Shown: positions 24,334 through 32,563, counted from the stretch's first letter. The stretch: DNA of 35,770 nt from an uncultured Lentisphaerota bacterium (GCA_900320095.1 ONQZ01000034.1:1-35770); one strand, 5' to 3'. Notes: generated from the letters alone by a model not told the origin. A program made the numbers and translations.

Positions 24334-26655
24334 TTACTGGCGGCCGGTGCGTCCGTCGCGGCTGCCGGGCATCCTGCGGCCGGGACCGAAGTTCTGACCC
24401 TGCGCGGACTGTTGTCCCCGGCGGCCGGGCTGGAGCTGAGACTGAGGCTGTGTCTGCTGATTCTGCTGTTGCGCCTGCGTCTGCGGCTGTGCCTGTGTGC
24501 GCGGCCTTTGGTTCTTCGGGTCGGGGCCGATGGTCACGATGAGGTCGCGGCCGTCGACTTCGATGTTGCTGATGTCGAGCCCGGAGGGGGTGCCGTCCCA
24601 CCAGAGGCTGTCCGGTTTCGAGGTGTCGTTGAAGACGACGCGGTCCGGCGGGTAGAAATAATCGGTGGCGATGCCGTTGCAGTCCCTGCCGTGCTGCTGG
24701 TGTCCGAAGGTGCCGGGACAGGGCTTTTCGAGGAGCGGTTCGCCGCCTGCCTGTTCGAGCGAGATCTCGTAATGCTTTTCCTTCGTCATCTCCTCGTCCT
24801 CCTCCATGTCGGTCACGGCGTCGTCGACGTGCCAGATGGCGAGCCCGTGCGAGGGGAGCGCGCGGTAGAACGACGTGTCGGCGTTGCGATTTTCGAGGAG
24901 GAAATACTCGTCCGGGTTGTCGGGGTTGCGGTAGATGTAGCCGTACTCGCTGGAGGCGGGGATCCTGACCTTGCCTTTGGTCGGCAGGGGGAGCGCCTTC
25001 AGCCAGCCGAGGCGGTAGCGGAACGCCCCGGCGAGGGCGGTCGGGTTGGTCTGGAGCCCGGTGATGCGGTCGTACATGCCGATGCCCATGATGCAGTGGT
25101 TGCCGAGGCCGTGCGAGACTTTCTGCTCGTTCTTCGGCGTCTTGTCGCTTTTCTCGCCGTAGTCGACATAGTCGAGGATGTCGAACGTCTGGTGCATGAT
25201 CTCATGGATCAGGATGCTGACCGTGGGGCTGTCCTGGATGCCGCAGATCAGCACCTGCATGCTGTGCAGGCCGCCGGGCAGCCGGATCTGGTCCATCGGC
25301 GTGAACCAGTGCGCCTGCGGCCAGAGGCCGTCGAACGAGCTGTTGCGGGAGTAGAGCACACAGGCGGACCGGATCGTGCCGTCGGGTTCACTCGAGACGG
25401 TCGAGAGGTCGAAGTCCTTCGGGAGCTTCGCCATCGCTTCCTTGATGAGCATGTCCGCGCCGCGGTAGTTCAGCGCCTTCTGGTAGTAGTCGCGGTTGTG
25501 GTCGGCCACGATGTAGTCGGAGACGAGGTATTTGAGGTTGCAGCGCCCGTAGGACTGGTTGTCGACGAAATCGTGGATTGAGCAGGAATTGCCGTAGCCC
25601 CGGTAGTTCTTTTCGTTCAGGAAGAACTCCACTTTCTCCTTCGGAATGATCACGTCCGGCGGATCGTCCGGGAACTTCACGAGCACGGCGAGCCCAGTGA
25701 TGACGTCCTGATGGAGCGGCGTCTGCGCGTACTGCTGCGGCGTTTTCGGGATGTTCGCGGCGGGCTTCAGCGCGAGGCGGAATCCGGCGTCGAACACGGG
25801 GACGGCGGCGTCGACGGGTCGGCACGCGGTCGCGGTGCAGTCCTCCGGCGAACAATGCCAGGAGCCGCCGCGCATGGCGCAGAGGTCGCCCTTGTAGGCG
25901 GCGGAGAAATCGCGCATGAACCAGTCGAGGCAGAGTTCCTGCACGTTTCCGTGCATGTCGTAGAGGCCCCAGGCGTTGGGCGCTTTCAGTCCCTTTGCGG
26001 ACACGGACGGCGCGGAGACGAAGGAGTTGCCGCGGTACCAGGCGACCTCGCCGAGCGCGTTGGAAACGTTGTTCCGGGCGCGCAGATCGCGGCCGCTGTT
26101 GAGCTCGGTCGTCGTCCCGGCGCGGCAGGCGTATTCCCATTCCGCCTCGTCGGGGAGCGTGAACCGGTAGCGGAACGAGCTCGGCAGCGACTTGTTCAGG
26201 CGGGCGCAGAATTCCTTCGCCTGGTCCGCCGAAACATCGTACACCGGGAGGTCAGGGCCGATCCCGAACGCCTTCCCGCCCGGACGCGCCGCCTCGGAAA
26301 GCTGTTTCTGCGTGGTCCGCATGACCGCCTGCCACTGCGCCTGCGTCACTTCGTATTTCCCGACGGACAGCTCGTTCTCCTTGAACTTGTAGACCACGCG
26401 CCCGTCCTTGTCAACCGTCTCGTTTGGCTGCGGCTTGCGGTTGACCTCCATCGCGATGGACCCGGCCGGCAGTGTGACGAGTTCGAGCGGGATCTCGCCG
26501 GGGAGCATGAAGCGGATGGACGGCAGCGCGCCTTCCTTCTGTTCGTAGATCGGGGTGATGGCGGACGCGCAGGAGGCGTTCAGAAGCGCGGTGAAGCAGA
26601 GGATGCCGGAGAGCAGGGTGGAACGGATGCCGGTCGGGCGGATCGGGGTCGTCAT
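24334..26655 (-). CDS. Secreted fusion of an FGE-sulfatase-like domain and an M6-type metalloprotease, Gln-rich tail
   Basis: A 773-residue exported protein. The signal peptide (cleavage near NASCASA) may instead be a lipobox. Residues about 45-300 form an FGE-sulfatase (SUMF1-like) domain: KYEVTQAQWQAVM, RFTLPDEAEWEYACRAGT, WGLYDMHGNVQELCLDWF, MRGGSW and AGFRLAL are all present. Residues about 315-700 look like an M6 (immune inhibitor A-like) zinc protease with the metal site His484-Glu-Ile-Met-His488, followed by Asp at the third-ligand distance but without the usual Gly. MGIGMYDRITG and LGWL follow, as does LPSHGLAIWHVDD, all typical of M6. The last 60 residues are Gln/Arg/Pro-rich. The ATG at 26655 is chosen because it begins the signal peptide and AAGGA lies about 12 nt upstream; the frame stays open far beyond. 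It has a near-perfect promoter at 26719-26747. Confidence 0.85.
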   Translation of the reverse strand: MTTPIRPTGIRSTLLSGILCFTALLNASCASAITPIYEQKEGALPSIRFMLPGEIPLELVTLPAGSIAMEVNRKPQPNETVDKDGRVVYKFKENELSVGKYEVTQAQWQAVMRTTQKQLSEAARPGGKAFGIGPDLPVYDVSADQAKEFCARLNKSLPSSFRYRFTLPDEAEWEYACRAGTTTELNSGRDLRARNNVSNALGEVAWYRGNSFVSAPSVSAKGLKAPNAWGLYDMHGNVQELCLDWFMRDFSAAYKGDLCAMRGGSWHCSPEDCTATACRPVDAAVPVFDAGFRLALKPAANIPKTPQQYAQTPLHQDVITGLAVLVKFPDDPPDVIIPKEKVEFFLNEKNYRGYGNSCSIHDFVDNQSYGRCNLKYLVSDYIVADHNRDYYQKALNYRGADMLIKEAMAKLPKDFDLSTVSSEPDGTIRSACVLYSRNSSFDGLWPQAHWFTPMDQIRLPGGLHSMQVLICGIQDSPTVSILIHEIMHQTFDILDYVDYGEKSDKTPKNEQKVSHGLGNHCIMGIGMYDRITGLQTNPTALAGAFRYRLGWLKALPLPTKGKVRIPASSEYGYIYRNPDNPDEYFLLENRNADTSFYRALPSHGLAIWHVDDAVTDMEEDEEMTKEKHYEISLEQAGGEPLLEKPCPGTFGHQQHGRDCNGIATDYFYPPDRVVFNDTSKPDSLWWDGTPSGLDISNIEVDGRDLIVTIGPDPKNQRPRTQAQPQTQAQQQNQQTQPQSQLQPGRRGQQSAQGQNFGPGRRMPGSRDGRTGRQ

Positions 26656-26718
26656 GAGGCGGAAAGTCCTTTCGTCGGGGGAAAGAAGCGGATGGTTTGT
26701 TTTAAAAGCCAATCCTTT

Positions 26719-26747
26719 ATTATAGCATGCCCGCGCGGGTTTGTCAA
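26719..26747 (-). promoter_or_regulatory. Consensus promoter of the FGE-M6 gene with a palindromic spacer
   Basis: On the minus strand TTGACA (26742-26747), a 17-bp spacer and TATAAT (26719-26724) with TGC before the -10: a full consensus site. The spacer contains the self-complementary CCCGCGCGGG (26730-26739). It is the strongest-looking promoter in the window. Confidence 0.8.
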
Positions 26748-26890
26748 GCGCGCGAGGAAACCGTTTTCCGGCGTTTTTGCCGGTATCATCACCGTCCCGT
26801 TCCCGCGCCGAAACTTGACCAGCAAATTTGACCAGGTCGCATTTTCCCGCGGTTTCCCCGGAAAAAGTGTACGCCGCGCAGGAAAAGACG
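26748..26890. other. Divergent intergenic core with an 8-bp direct repeat
   Basis: The gap 26656-27008 separates the FGE-M6 gene from the LexA-like gene. Its core has no credible ORF. It holds TTGACCAG twice in direct orientation (26815-26822 and 26828-26835, 13 bp apart), a possible activator or repressor site. Confidence 0.4.
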
Positions 26891-26919
26891 CTGGAAAAAA
26901 CTCCGTATGCAATTATAGT
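26891..26919 (+). promoter_or_regulatory. Weak promoter of the LexA-like gene
   Basis: CTGGAA (26891-26896), a 17-bp spacer and TATAGT (26914-26919). Both boxes deviate from consensus and no TGn is present. The ribosome site (AGGAGGG) is strong and lies 9 nt before the ATG at 27009. Confidence 0.45.
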
Positions 26920-27008
26920 AATCGAAAAAGGGTGTGCTGAACTCCGCCGCAAGGGGGATGCGGAGCGTGTGCGCCCCGGACCAAATCAAAACAGGAGGGA
27001 ATTCATCC

Positions 27009-27593
27009 ATGAAAGGTCTGACCCAGAAACAGAAAAACATCATTGAGTTCATTAACGAATTCATGACCACGCAGGAAATGGCGCCGACCATCTACGAGAT
27101 CGCCGAACATTTCCACATCAAGACCTCGACCGTCTTCGCCCATATCCGGGCCCTGCAGAAGAAAAACTACCTCACGCGCAGCTCGAAGGCGCGCAGCATC
27201 AGCCTGTCCCACCCGAAGAAGCGCTCGCGCTTCCCCGCCGGCGTCCAGTCCATCCCGTTCCACTGCATCGGCGAGGCGTCCGCGGCGGAACCCGGCGACA
27301 AGACGCTGGTGTGCGACGTGACGCGCCTGCTCGACAGCCCCGCGAAGGAAGACCTCTACGCCGTGCACGTGCACGGCTCGGACCTGAACAGCAGCGGCAT
27401 TTTCGACGGCGACATCCTGATCGTGAAGAGCAGTCCGGCGACCGTCAGCGGCGAGGACATCATCGTGGCGGAGGAGAACGGACGCGAGATCCTGAAGCAG
27501 GCGAAGGACGCGATCGTCAACGGCACGCTGTCCGACGCGCCGAACGTCAAGGGCGTCGTCGTCGGGCTTCAGCGCCGGATCGCCAGAACATAA
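27009..27593 (+). CDS. LexA-like repressor (S24 family) with altered cleavage and nucleophile sites
   Basis: A 194-residue protein with LexA order. The N-terminal winged HTH (about residues 1-65: LTQKQKNIIEFINEF, APTIYEIAEHFHIKTSTVFAHIRALQKKNYL) is followed by a C-terminal S24 domain (about 75-190, GIFDGDILIVKSS). In LexA the self-cleavage bond is Ala-Gly; here the aligned stretch is GEASAAEP (Ala92-Ala93). The nucleophile Ser of G-x-S-M is aligned with Asp125 in HGSDLNSSGIFDGD, with a Ser one position earlier (Ser124). The general-base Lys is present (Lys163 in REILKQAK). It could therefore be a non-cleaving or differently controlled paralogue of the SOS repressor. Start at 27009: AGGAGGG upstream and the family N-terminus; an ATG at 26934 would add a non-conserved leader. 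A terminator follows at 27643-27676. Confidence 0.88.
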   Translation: MKGLTQKQKNIIEFINEFMTTQEMAPTIYEIAEHFHIKTSTVFAHIRALQKKNYLTRSSKARSISLSHPKKRSRFPAGVQSIPFHCIGEASAAEPGDKTLVCDVTRLLDSPAKEDLYAVHVHGSDLNSSGIFDGDILIVKSSPATVSGEDIIVAEENGREILKQAKDAIVNGTLSDAPNVKGVVVGLQRRIART

Positions 27594-27642
27594 CGCGCCT
27601 ATCCCGTCCCCCGTTTCCTGATTCTCCCGTCTTGTTCCCGTT

Positions 27643-27676
27643 ACCCGCCAGTCCGTACAGGCCGGCGGGTTTTTTG
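27643..27676 (+). terminator. Rho-independent terminator of the LexA-like gene
   Basis: ACCCGCC (27643-27649) and GGCGGGT (27664-27670) form a 7-bp stem that runs directly into TTTTTT (27670-27675). Confidence 0.85.
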
Positions 27677-27697
27677 CGTCAAAAAAACGATTTCGGC

Positions 27698-27741
27698 TTG
27701 ACATTGAGCGGAAAAGGTGCTATATTACTTAGCAAGTAAGT
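27698..27741 (+). promoter_or_regulatory. Promoter and putative operator of the RND efflux operon
   Basis: TTGACA (27698-27703), a 17-bp spacer and TATATT (27721-27726), with TGC before the -10. The -10 end and start site are overlapped by TTACTT-AGC-AAGTAA (27725-27739) and the nested ACTTA-N5-TAAGT (27727-27741). This layout is typical for TetR/MarR-type repressors of efflux pumps. No such regulator gene is in the window. Confidence 0.7.
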
Positions 27742-27798
27742 CATTTTGGAAACTGAAATCATTAGTTTGCATCCTTTCTCGAAACGAATGAGGTGATT

Positions 27799-28965
27799 AT
27801 GAAACATCCTTCTTCTTTCCTCCTGCTGGCCGCGGGCTTCCTCTGCGGCCTTTCCGCCGCATGCTCCAAGCCCGAACAAGACAGCGCGCAGGCCGGGGCC
27901 GTCTATCAGGTCAAAGTCCAGACCGCCCAGGCGCAGCAGCGGCATTTCCGCAAACAGATACGGGTCCAGGGTACGATCCAGGCGTATATCTTCACGAATG
28001 TCGCCGCGCGGGCGGCAGGAAACATGGAGCTGAAGGTCGACGACGGCGATGCGATCAAGGAAGGCCAGACGCTGTTCCTGATTGATCAGGACAATCTGAA
28101 GAACCGCGTGGCGATGGCGGAACAGGCGTTGAAGGTAGTCGAGGAAACGTACCGCTCGACACAGCTGGACATCGGGATCGCGGAGACCCAGCTTGAAAAG
28201 GCGCAGAAGGACTATGACCGCAACCGGATGCTTCATGAAGGGCATGCGGTGTCCGACAACGCGTTCGAGACCTTCGAGGTCGCGCTCGACAAGGCGAAGA
28301 AATCGCACGAAAAGGCCGAGGCGGCGCTCCGCAACGACGCGGCGAAAGTCGACCTGGTGAAGCTCGAACTCGAGATCGCCAAAAAGAACCTCAGCGATGC
28401 CACGGAAAAGGCTCCCTACAACGGTGTGGTCGCGGTCAAATACCGCGAGAATGGCGAATTCGTCGGTGCCGGCGTCAGCATCATCCGCATCAACGATCCG
28501 AAGAAACTTCGTGCGTCCTGCCTGATCAGCGCCGTGTATTTCGAGGCGATCAAGCCCGGCGAGACCCCGGTCACCGTGAGCTTCCACGACAAGAAGATCG
28601 AAGCGAAAGCCGACTGGTGCAGTCCCGTCATCGATCCCCTCAGCCGCACGTTCACGATGCGGTCGTATCTGCCGGAGGGGACGCCGCTCATGGACGGGAT
28701 GCTCGTGGACGTCGACATCACGCTGGCCGAACGCGACGGTCTGGGGGTGCCGCGCGACGCCGTAATCCTGAAAAAGGGCGGTAAGAGCGCGGTCTTCGCC
28801 GTTCAGGACGACAAGGCGCAGGAGATCGAAGTCGAGACAGGCATCACATCCGACGGGTTTACGGAAATCCTGAACCCCGAAGCGATCGCGGGGAAGGATA
28901 TCATCGTTTCCGGGCAGTATTTCGTGAACGACGGCTCCGCCGTGACCGTCACGAACTCGAAGTGA
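27799..28965 (+). CDS. RND efflux periplasmic adaptor (membrane fusion protein), lipoprotein
   Basis: A 388-residue periplasmic adaptor of the AcrA/HlyD type that links an RND pump to an outer-membrane channel. The leader ends in GLSAAC, a lipobox-like site with Cys at about residue 22. A barrel-sandwich half (NVAARAAGNMELKVDDGDAIKEGQ) is followed by a long helical hairpin (about residues 105-185: QALKVVEETYRSTQLDIGIAETQLEKAQKDY is the first part, given as a region). The second lipoyl half is ATEKAPYNGVVAVKYRENGE. A beta-barrel and membrane-proximal domain follows (MRSYLPEGTPLMDGMLVDV). The ATG at 27799 is preferred; GGTGAT just upstream matches the anti-Shine-Dalgarno. An in-frame GTG at 27793 is the alternative. 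It is followed 16 bp later by the pump gene, so they form an operon. Confidence 0.93.
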   Translation: MKHPSSFLLLAAGFLCGLSAACSKPEQDSAQAGAVYQVKVQTAQAQQRHFRKQIRVQGTIQAYIFTNVAARAAGNMELKVDDGDAIKEGQTLFLIDQDNLKNRVAMAEQALKVVEETYRSTQLDIGIAETQLEKAQKDYDRNRMLHEGHAVSDNAFETFEVALDKAKKSHEKAEAALRNDAAKVDLVKLELEIAKKNLSDATEKAPYNGVVAVKYRENGEFVGAGVSIIRINDPKKLRASCLISAVYFEAIKPGETPVTVSFHDKKIEAKADWCSPVIDPLSRTFTMRSYLPEGTPLMDGMLVDVDITLAERDGLGVPRDAVILKKGGKSAVFAVQDDKAQEIEVETGITSDGFTEILNPEAIAGKDIIVSGQYFVNDGSAVTVTNSK

Positions 28966-28981
28966 GCACGGAGGCCGCCCC

Positions 28982-31900
28982 ATGACTCTCAGCCAGCTGT
29001 CTATTCACCGGAAGGTCGCCATGACCTGCATCATCTTGATGCTGGTCATCCTCGGTCTCTTCGCCTACCAGAAGATCGGCATCGACCTGCTGCCGAAGTT
29101 CGACGTGCCGTACGTGCAGGTCACGGCGGTGTATCCCGGCGCGTCGCCCGAGGAGATCGAGGTCGACGTGGCGCGCCGCATTGAGGACGCGATCGCCTCG
29201 ATCGAGGGCCTGAAGCACATCACGACCGTCTGCATGGAGAATGCTGCCGCGCTCACGCTCGAATTCGAGCTCGGCACCGACGTCGACGTCATGATCCACC
29301 AGGTCCGCGAGAAGATCAACACCATCATGGACGATTTCCCGTCCGCCGTGAAGACGCCGCAGCTCAGCAAGATCAACATCAACGCCATCCCGGTCGTCAC
29401 GCTCTTCCTCACCGGCACGCGTACGCTCGACGAGATGTACGACTACGTGGACGACAAGCTCTCCGACCAGTTCTCCTCGATCCCCGGCGTCGGCGAGGTC
29501 CGCATCCACGGCGGCAACGAAGTCCAGCTGCACATCATCCTGAACCGCGAGAAGATGGCCGCCGCCAACCTCACGGTCGCCGAAGTGATCCAGCGCGTCG
29601 CCACGAACAACGTGAAGCTCCCGGTCGGGCGCGTCCGCGAATCCGGCCGCGAGATCAGCCTCACCTACAACGCCGAATTCCAGGACCCTGAGGACGTGAA
29701 GAGCCTCGAGATCGGCACGCAGGCGGGAAAACGCCTCTACCTCGGCGACATCGCGGACGTCCAGCTCATCTCCAAGGAGATCCGCCAGGAAGGCTACTAC
29801 GGTGACGAGCTCGGCGTCTGCATCGAGATCATCAAGCGGAGCGACGCCAACGCCGTGAAGGTCATCGAGGGCATCCGCAAAAAATACGACACGCTCAACA
29901 AGGGCGGCATGCTCCCCGGCGGGATGCGCCTCACCTGGTTCAAGGACACCGGCAGCTTCATCCGGGCATCCGTGGCGGATTCATGGCAGAGCGTCCTGCT
30001 GGGCATCCTGCTGACCGCCGTCCTCATTTTCCTCTTCCTGCACGAAGTGCGCCCTACGCTCATCATCTCCATCACCATGCCCGTTTCGGTCGTGATCACG
30101 TTCGCCGCCATGGACCTGATGCACTACACGTTCGACATGATGACGCTGGTCGCGATCGGGTGTTCCGCCGGCATCCTCGTGGCGAACTCGGTCGTCGTGA
30201 TCGAAAACATCATCAAGAAACAGCACGAGGGCCTGCCGCCTGCCGAAGCCGCCGCGAAGGGCGCGGACGAGGTGCTCGTGGCAGTGGCGGCGTCCGCGCT
30301 GACGAACGTCGTGGTGTTCGTGCCCGTCGCGCTGATGAAGTCGGTCATCGGCCTCCTGATCGCGCCGTTCGCGGGCGTGATGGTGATCGCCACGGTCGTT
30401 TCGCTGTTCGTGAGCTTCACGCTGACCCCGCTGCTGGCGTCCATCCTGCTGAAGGACGCGGCCGGGCCGCGCGCGTGGCAGAAAGCGCTGTTCTGGCTGT
30501 GGGACAAGGTCTACGACCTGATTACCTCCGCGTACGGGCACACGCTGGATATGATCCGAAAGCACAGCGGCATCGTGATCATCCTGATCTTCGCCGGCTG
30601 CTTCCTCATCATGCGTGTCGTCCTGCCGAACGTGAGCATGTCGTTCATGCCGGACAACGACAAGGGCGAGATTTCCATCGAACTGGAATTCCCCGCCAAC
30701 TACAGCATCGACCAGACGCGCGTCTGCACGCTGGCGGTCCTCAAGGACGTTCAGGCGCTGCCGTGGGTGGTGAAGACCGGCGTGACCGTCGGCTACCGCA
30801 ACGTGATGCCCGGCCAGGTGCCGGAGGGCGTCCACCTGGCGGAGATCGCGATCATCGGCAAGCAGAAGAGCGAACGCGAGCCGATGCACGAGCTCGTGGC
30901 GCAGATACACGATCTTTTGAACACCAAATATGAAAACGTGCTGTATTCGCTGACGCTCCCGAAGGCGACCGGCGTGTCCGGCGTGGACATGACGGCGTTC
31001 GTCTCCGGCGACGACTTCGACAAGCTCGAGGAATACGCCCTGCTCGGCGCGCAGATTCTGCGCGAATCCGGCATGGCGCAGGACATCGACACTAGCGTCC
31101 GCACGCGCAAGCCGCGCATCGTGCTGAAGCCGAACCGCACCATCATCAAGGACCTCGGCGTGGACGCCGCCACGCTCGGCACCTCGCTGGTCGGCTACTA
31201 CGAAGGCATCGAGTCCGGCACGTTCAAGGTCGGCGGCCGCAGCTACGACATCCGCGTGAAGACCGAGGACGTCCCCGGCTTCGACCAGGCCGCGAACATC
31301 GTCGCCGGGTCGATCAACGGCAAGCCGATCGACCTTGACGTGGTCGCGTCGCTGGAAGCCGACCCCGTTTCCATCGCGCTGATGCGCGAGGACAAGATGC
31401 GCGGCGGCTGGATCTATGCGAACCCGGCCCCCGGCTACACCATGAACGACGTGATGCAGCTGCTGGAACGCAAGCTCGCGCCGCAGCTGGACCAGGGCTA
31501 CGAACTGAAATTCTTCGGCCAGGCGGAAATGATGCGCGACGGCGCGAGCGAGTTCGTCTCGGTCTTCGCGATCGCCATCATCATGACCTACCTGCTGATC
31601 GCCGCGCTGCTCGAATCCTGGACGCGCCCCATCCTTATCATGTTCACCGTGCCGCTCGGATTCGTCGGCCTCTTCCTCATCATCTTCCTCGCGCACTCCT
31701 CGCTCTCCATGGTCGGCATGCTCGGCGCCGTCATGATGATCGGCATCGTGGTGAACAACGCCATCCTGATCCTGGACGAGACGCGCAGTCTGGAAGCATC
31801 CGGGATGACGACGCACGAGGCCATGACACAGGCCGCGAAGAACAAGTTCCGGCCCGTCGTGATGACCTCCATCGCCAGCGTCGCCGGCATGCTGCCGATG

Positions 31901-32098
31901 GCGTTCGGGCGCGGACTCGGCTCCGAACTCCGGTCCAGCTGCGGCCTCGGCGTGGTCGGCGGCCTGGTCTTCGCCTCCGTCCTCACCGTCTACCTGATCC
32001 CCGCGCTGTTCTACAAGTTCGTCTACGACACCGCGCTGCCGAAAGCGACCCTCGGACGCCGCCTGATGTGCTTCTTCGGATTCCGTCCGAAAGGATGA
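28982..32098 (+). CDS. RND efflux pump, inner-membrane transporter (HAE/AcrB-like)
   Basis: A 1038-residue trimeric RND transporter. It has the expected two-fold order: TM1, large periplasmic loop, TM2-6, TM7, second periplasmic loop, TM8-12. Opening (LSIHRKVAMTCIILMLVILG, KFDVPYVQVTAVYPGASPEEIE) and closing (FRPVVMTSIASVAGMLPMA) motifs match the HAE family. The TM4 motif reads SAGILVANSVVVIENI, so the AcrB Asp407-Asp408 pair is Ala401-Asn402. The TM10 motif reads GIVVNNAILILDE, so Lys940 is Asn925. The known proton relay is therefore missing. GGAGG lies about 8 nt before the ATG. It is co-transcribed with the adaptor gene and ends at a terminator (32111-32147). No TolC-like outer-membrane partner is in the window. 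The exported substrate is unknown. Confidence 0.94.
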   Translation: MTLSQLSIHRKVAMTCIILMLVILGLFAYQKIGIDLLPKFDVPYVQVTAVYPGASPEEIEVDVARRIEDAIASIEGLKHITTVCMENAAALTLEFELGTDVDVMIHQVREKINTIMDDFPSAVKTPQLSKININAIPVVTLFLTGTRTLDEMYDYVDDKLSDQFSSIPGVGEVRIHGGNEVQLHIILNREKMAAANLTVAEVIQRVATNNVKLPVGRVRESGREISLTYNAEFQDPEDVKSLEIGTQAGKRLYLGDIADVQLISKEIRQEGYYGDELGVCIEIIKRSDANAVKVIEGIRKKYDTLNKGGMLPGGMRLTWFKDTGSFIRASVADSWQSVLLGILLTAVLIFLFLHEVRPTLIISITMPVSVVITFAAMDLMHYTFDMMTLVAIGCSAGILVANSVVVIENIIKKQHEGLPPAEAAAKGADEVLVAVAASALTNVVVFVPVALMKSVIGLLIAPFAGVMVIATVVSLFVSFTLTPLLASILLKDAAGPRAWQKALFWLWDKVYDLITSAYGHTLDMIRKHSGIVIILIFAGCFLIMRVVLPNVSMSFMPDNDKGEISIELEFPANYSIDQTRVCTLAVLKDVQALPWVVKTGVTVGYRNVMPGQVPEGVHLAEIAIIGKQKSEREPMHELVAQIHDLLNTKYENVLYSLTLPKATGVSGVDMTAFVSGDDFDKLEEYALLGAQILRESGMAQDIDTSVRTRKPRIVLKPNRTIIKDLGVDAATLGTSLVGYYEGIESGTFKVGGRSYDIRVKTEDVPGFDQAANIVAGSINGKPIDLDVVASLEADPVSIALMREDKMRGGWIYANPAPGYTMNDVMQLLERKLAPQLDQGYELKFFGQAEMMRDGASEFVSVFAIAIIMTYLLIAALLESWTRPILIMFTVPLGFVGLFLIIFLAHSSLSMVGMLGAVMMIGIVVNNAILILDETRSLEASGMTTHEAMTQAAKNKFRPVVMTSIASVAGMLPMAFGRGLGSELRSSCGLGVVGGLVFASVLTVYLIPALFYKFVYDTALPKATLGRRLMCFFGFRPKG

Positions 32099-32110
32099 CG
32101 CGGGAAAAAA

Positions 32111-32147
32111 CGTCCGGTTCCATGCCGGGGCCGGACACCTTTTTTTC
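32111..32147 (+). terminator. Rho-independent terminator of the RND operon
   Basis: GTCCGG (32112-32117) and CCGGAC (32131-32136) form the stem, followed after three bases by TTTTTTT (32140-32146). Confidence 0.8.
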
Positions 32148-32189
32148 CGTCGGAAAACGCCGAAAGCGCGAAAAAAACGCGAAACCGGC

Positions 32190-32217
32190 TTGAAAGAGGC
32201 GGAAAATGGTGTATATT
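32190..32217 (+). promoter_or_regulatory. Promoter of rpmB
   Basis: TTGAAA (32190-32195), a 16-bp spacer and TATATT (32212-32217). A second, shifted -10 (ATATTA) is possible in the same AT run. Confidence 0.65.
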
Positions 32218-32278
32218 ATATTTTGCGTTTATCGAAAAATCATATAAACAATATCAAGATAGCTCGGAGGAACCAATC

Positions 32279-32509
32279 ATGAGCAACGTTTGCGAAATCT
32301 GCGGAAAGCACAAAGTCCAGGGCGGACACATCATCCGCCGCGGTCTCGCCAAGAAAAAAGGCGGTATCGGTATGCACGTCGTGAAAAACACCACCCGTAC
32401 CTTCACGCCGAACATCCAGACCATCCGCGTGGTCGAGAACGGCAACACCGTCCGGAAAAAAGTCTGCACGGCTTGCATCCGGAGCGGAAAAGTCCAGAAA
32501 GCCTGCTGA
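32279..32509 (+). CDS. rpmB: 50S ribosomal protein L28, zinc-binding type
   Basis: A 76-residue basic protein of the large ribosomal subunit. It opens CEICGKHKVQGG and continues with RRGLAKKKGG, close to the L28 pattern in which the first residues bind 23S rRNA. Four cysteines are arranged as two CxxC pairs (Cys5/Cys8 and Cys63/Cys66 region, VCTACIRSGK), so it is the zinc-binding (C+) form. Some bacteria replace that form by a C- copy under zinc shortage. CGGAGG lies 8 nt before the ATG. It is monocistronic, with its own promoter (32190-32217) and a strong terminator (32564-32602). Length is normal for the family. Confidence 0.96.
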   Translation: MSNVCEICGKHKVQGGHIIRRGLAKKKGGIGMHVVKNTTRTFTPNIQTIRVVENGNTVRKKVCTACIRSGKVQKAC

Positions 32510-32563
32510 GGAAAAGCTCTTCCCTGGCGCTTTTCGGGCTTTGCCTGAATCGCAGCACTGAAA

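Noticed and set aside
26748..27008. SOS box in front of the LexA-like gene
   Set aside because: No palindrome of a known LexA-site type could be recognised. Only the direct repeat TTGACCAG is present.
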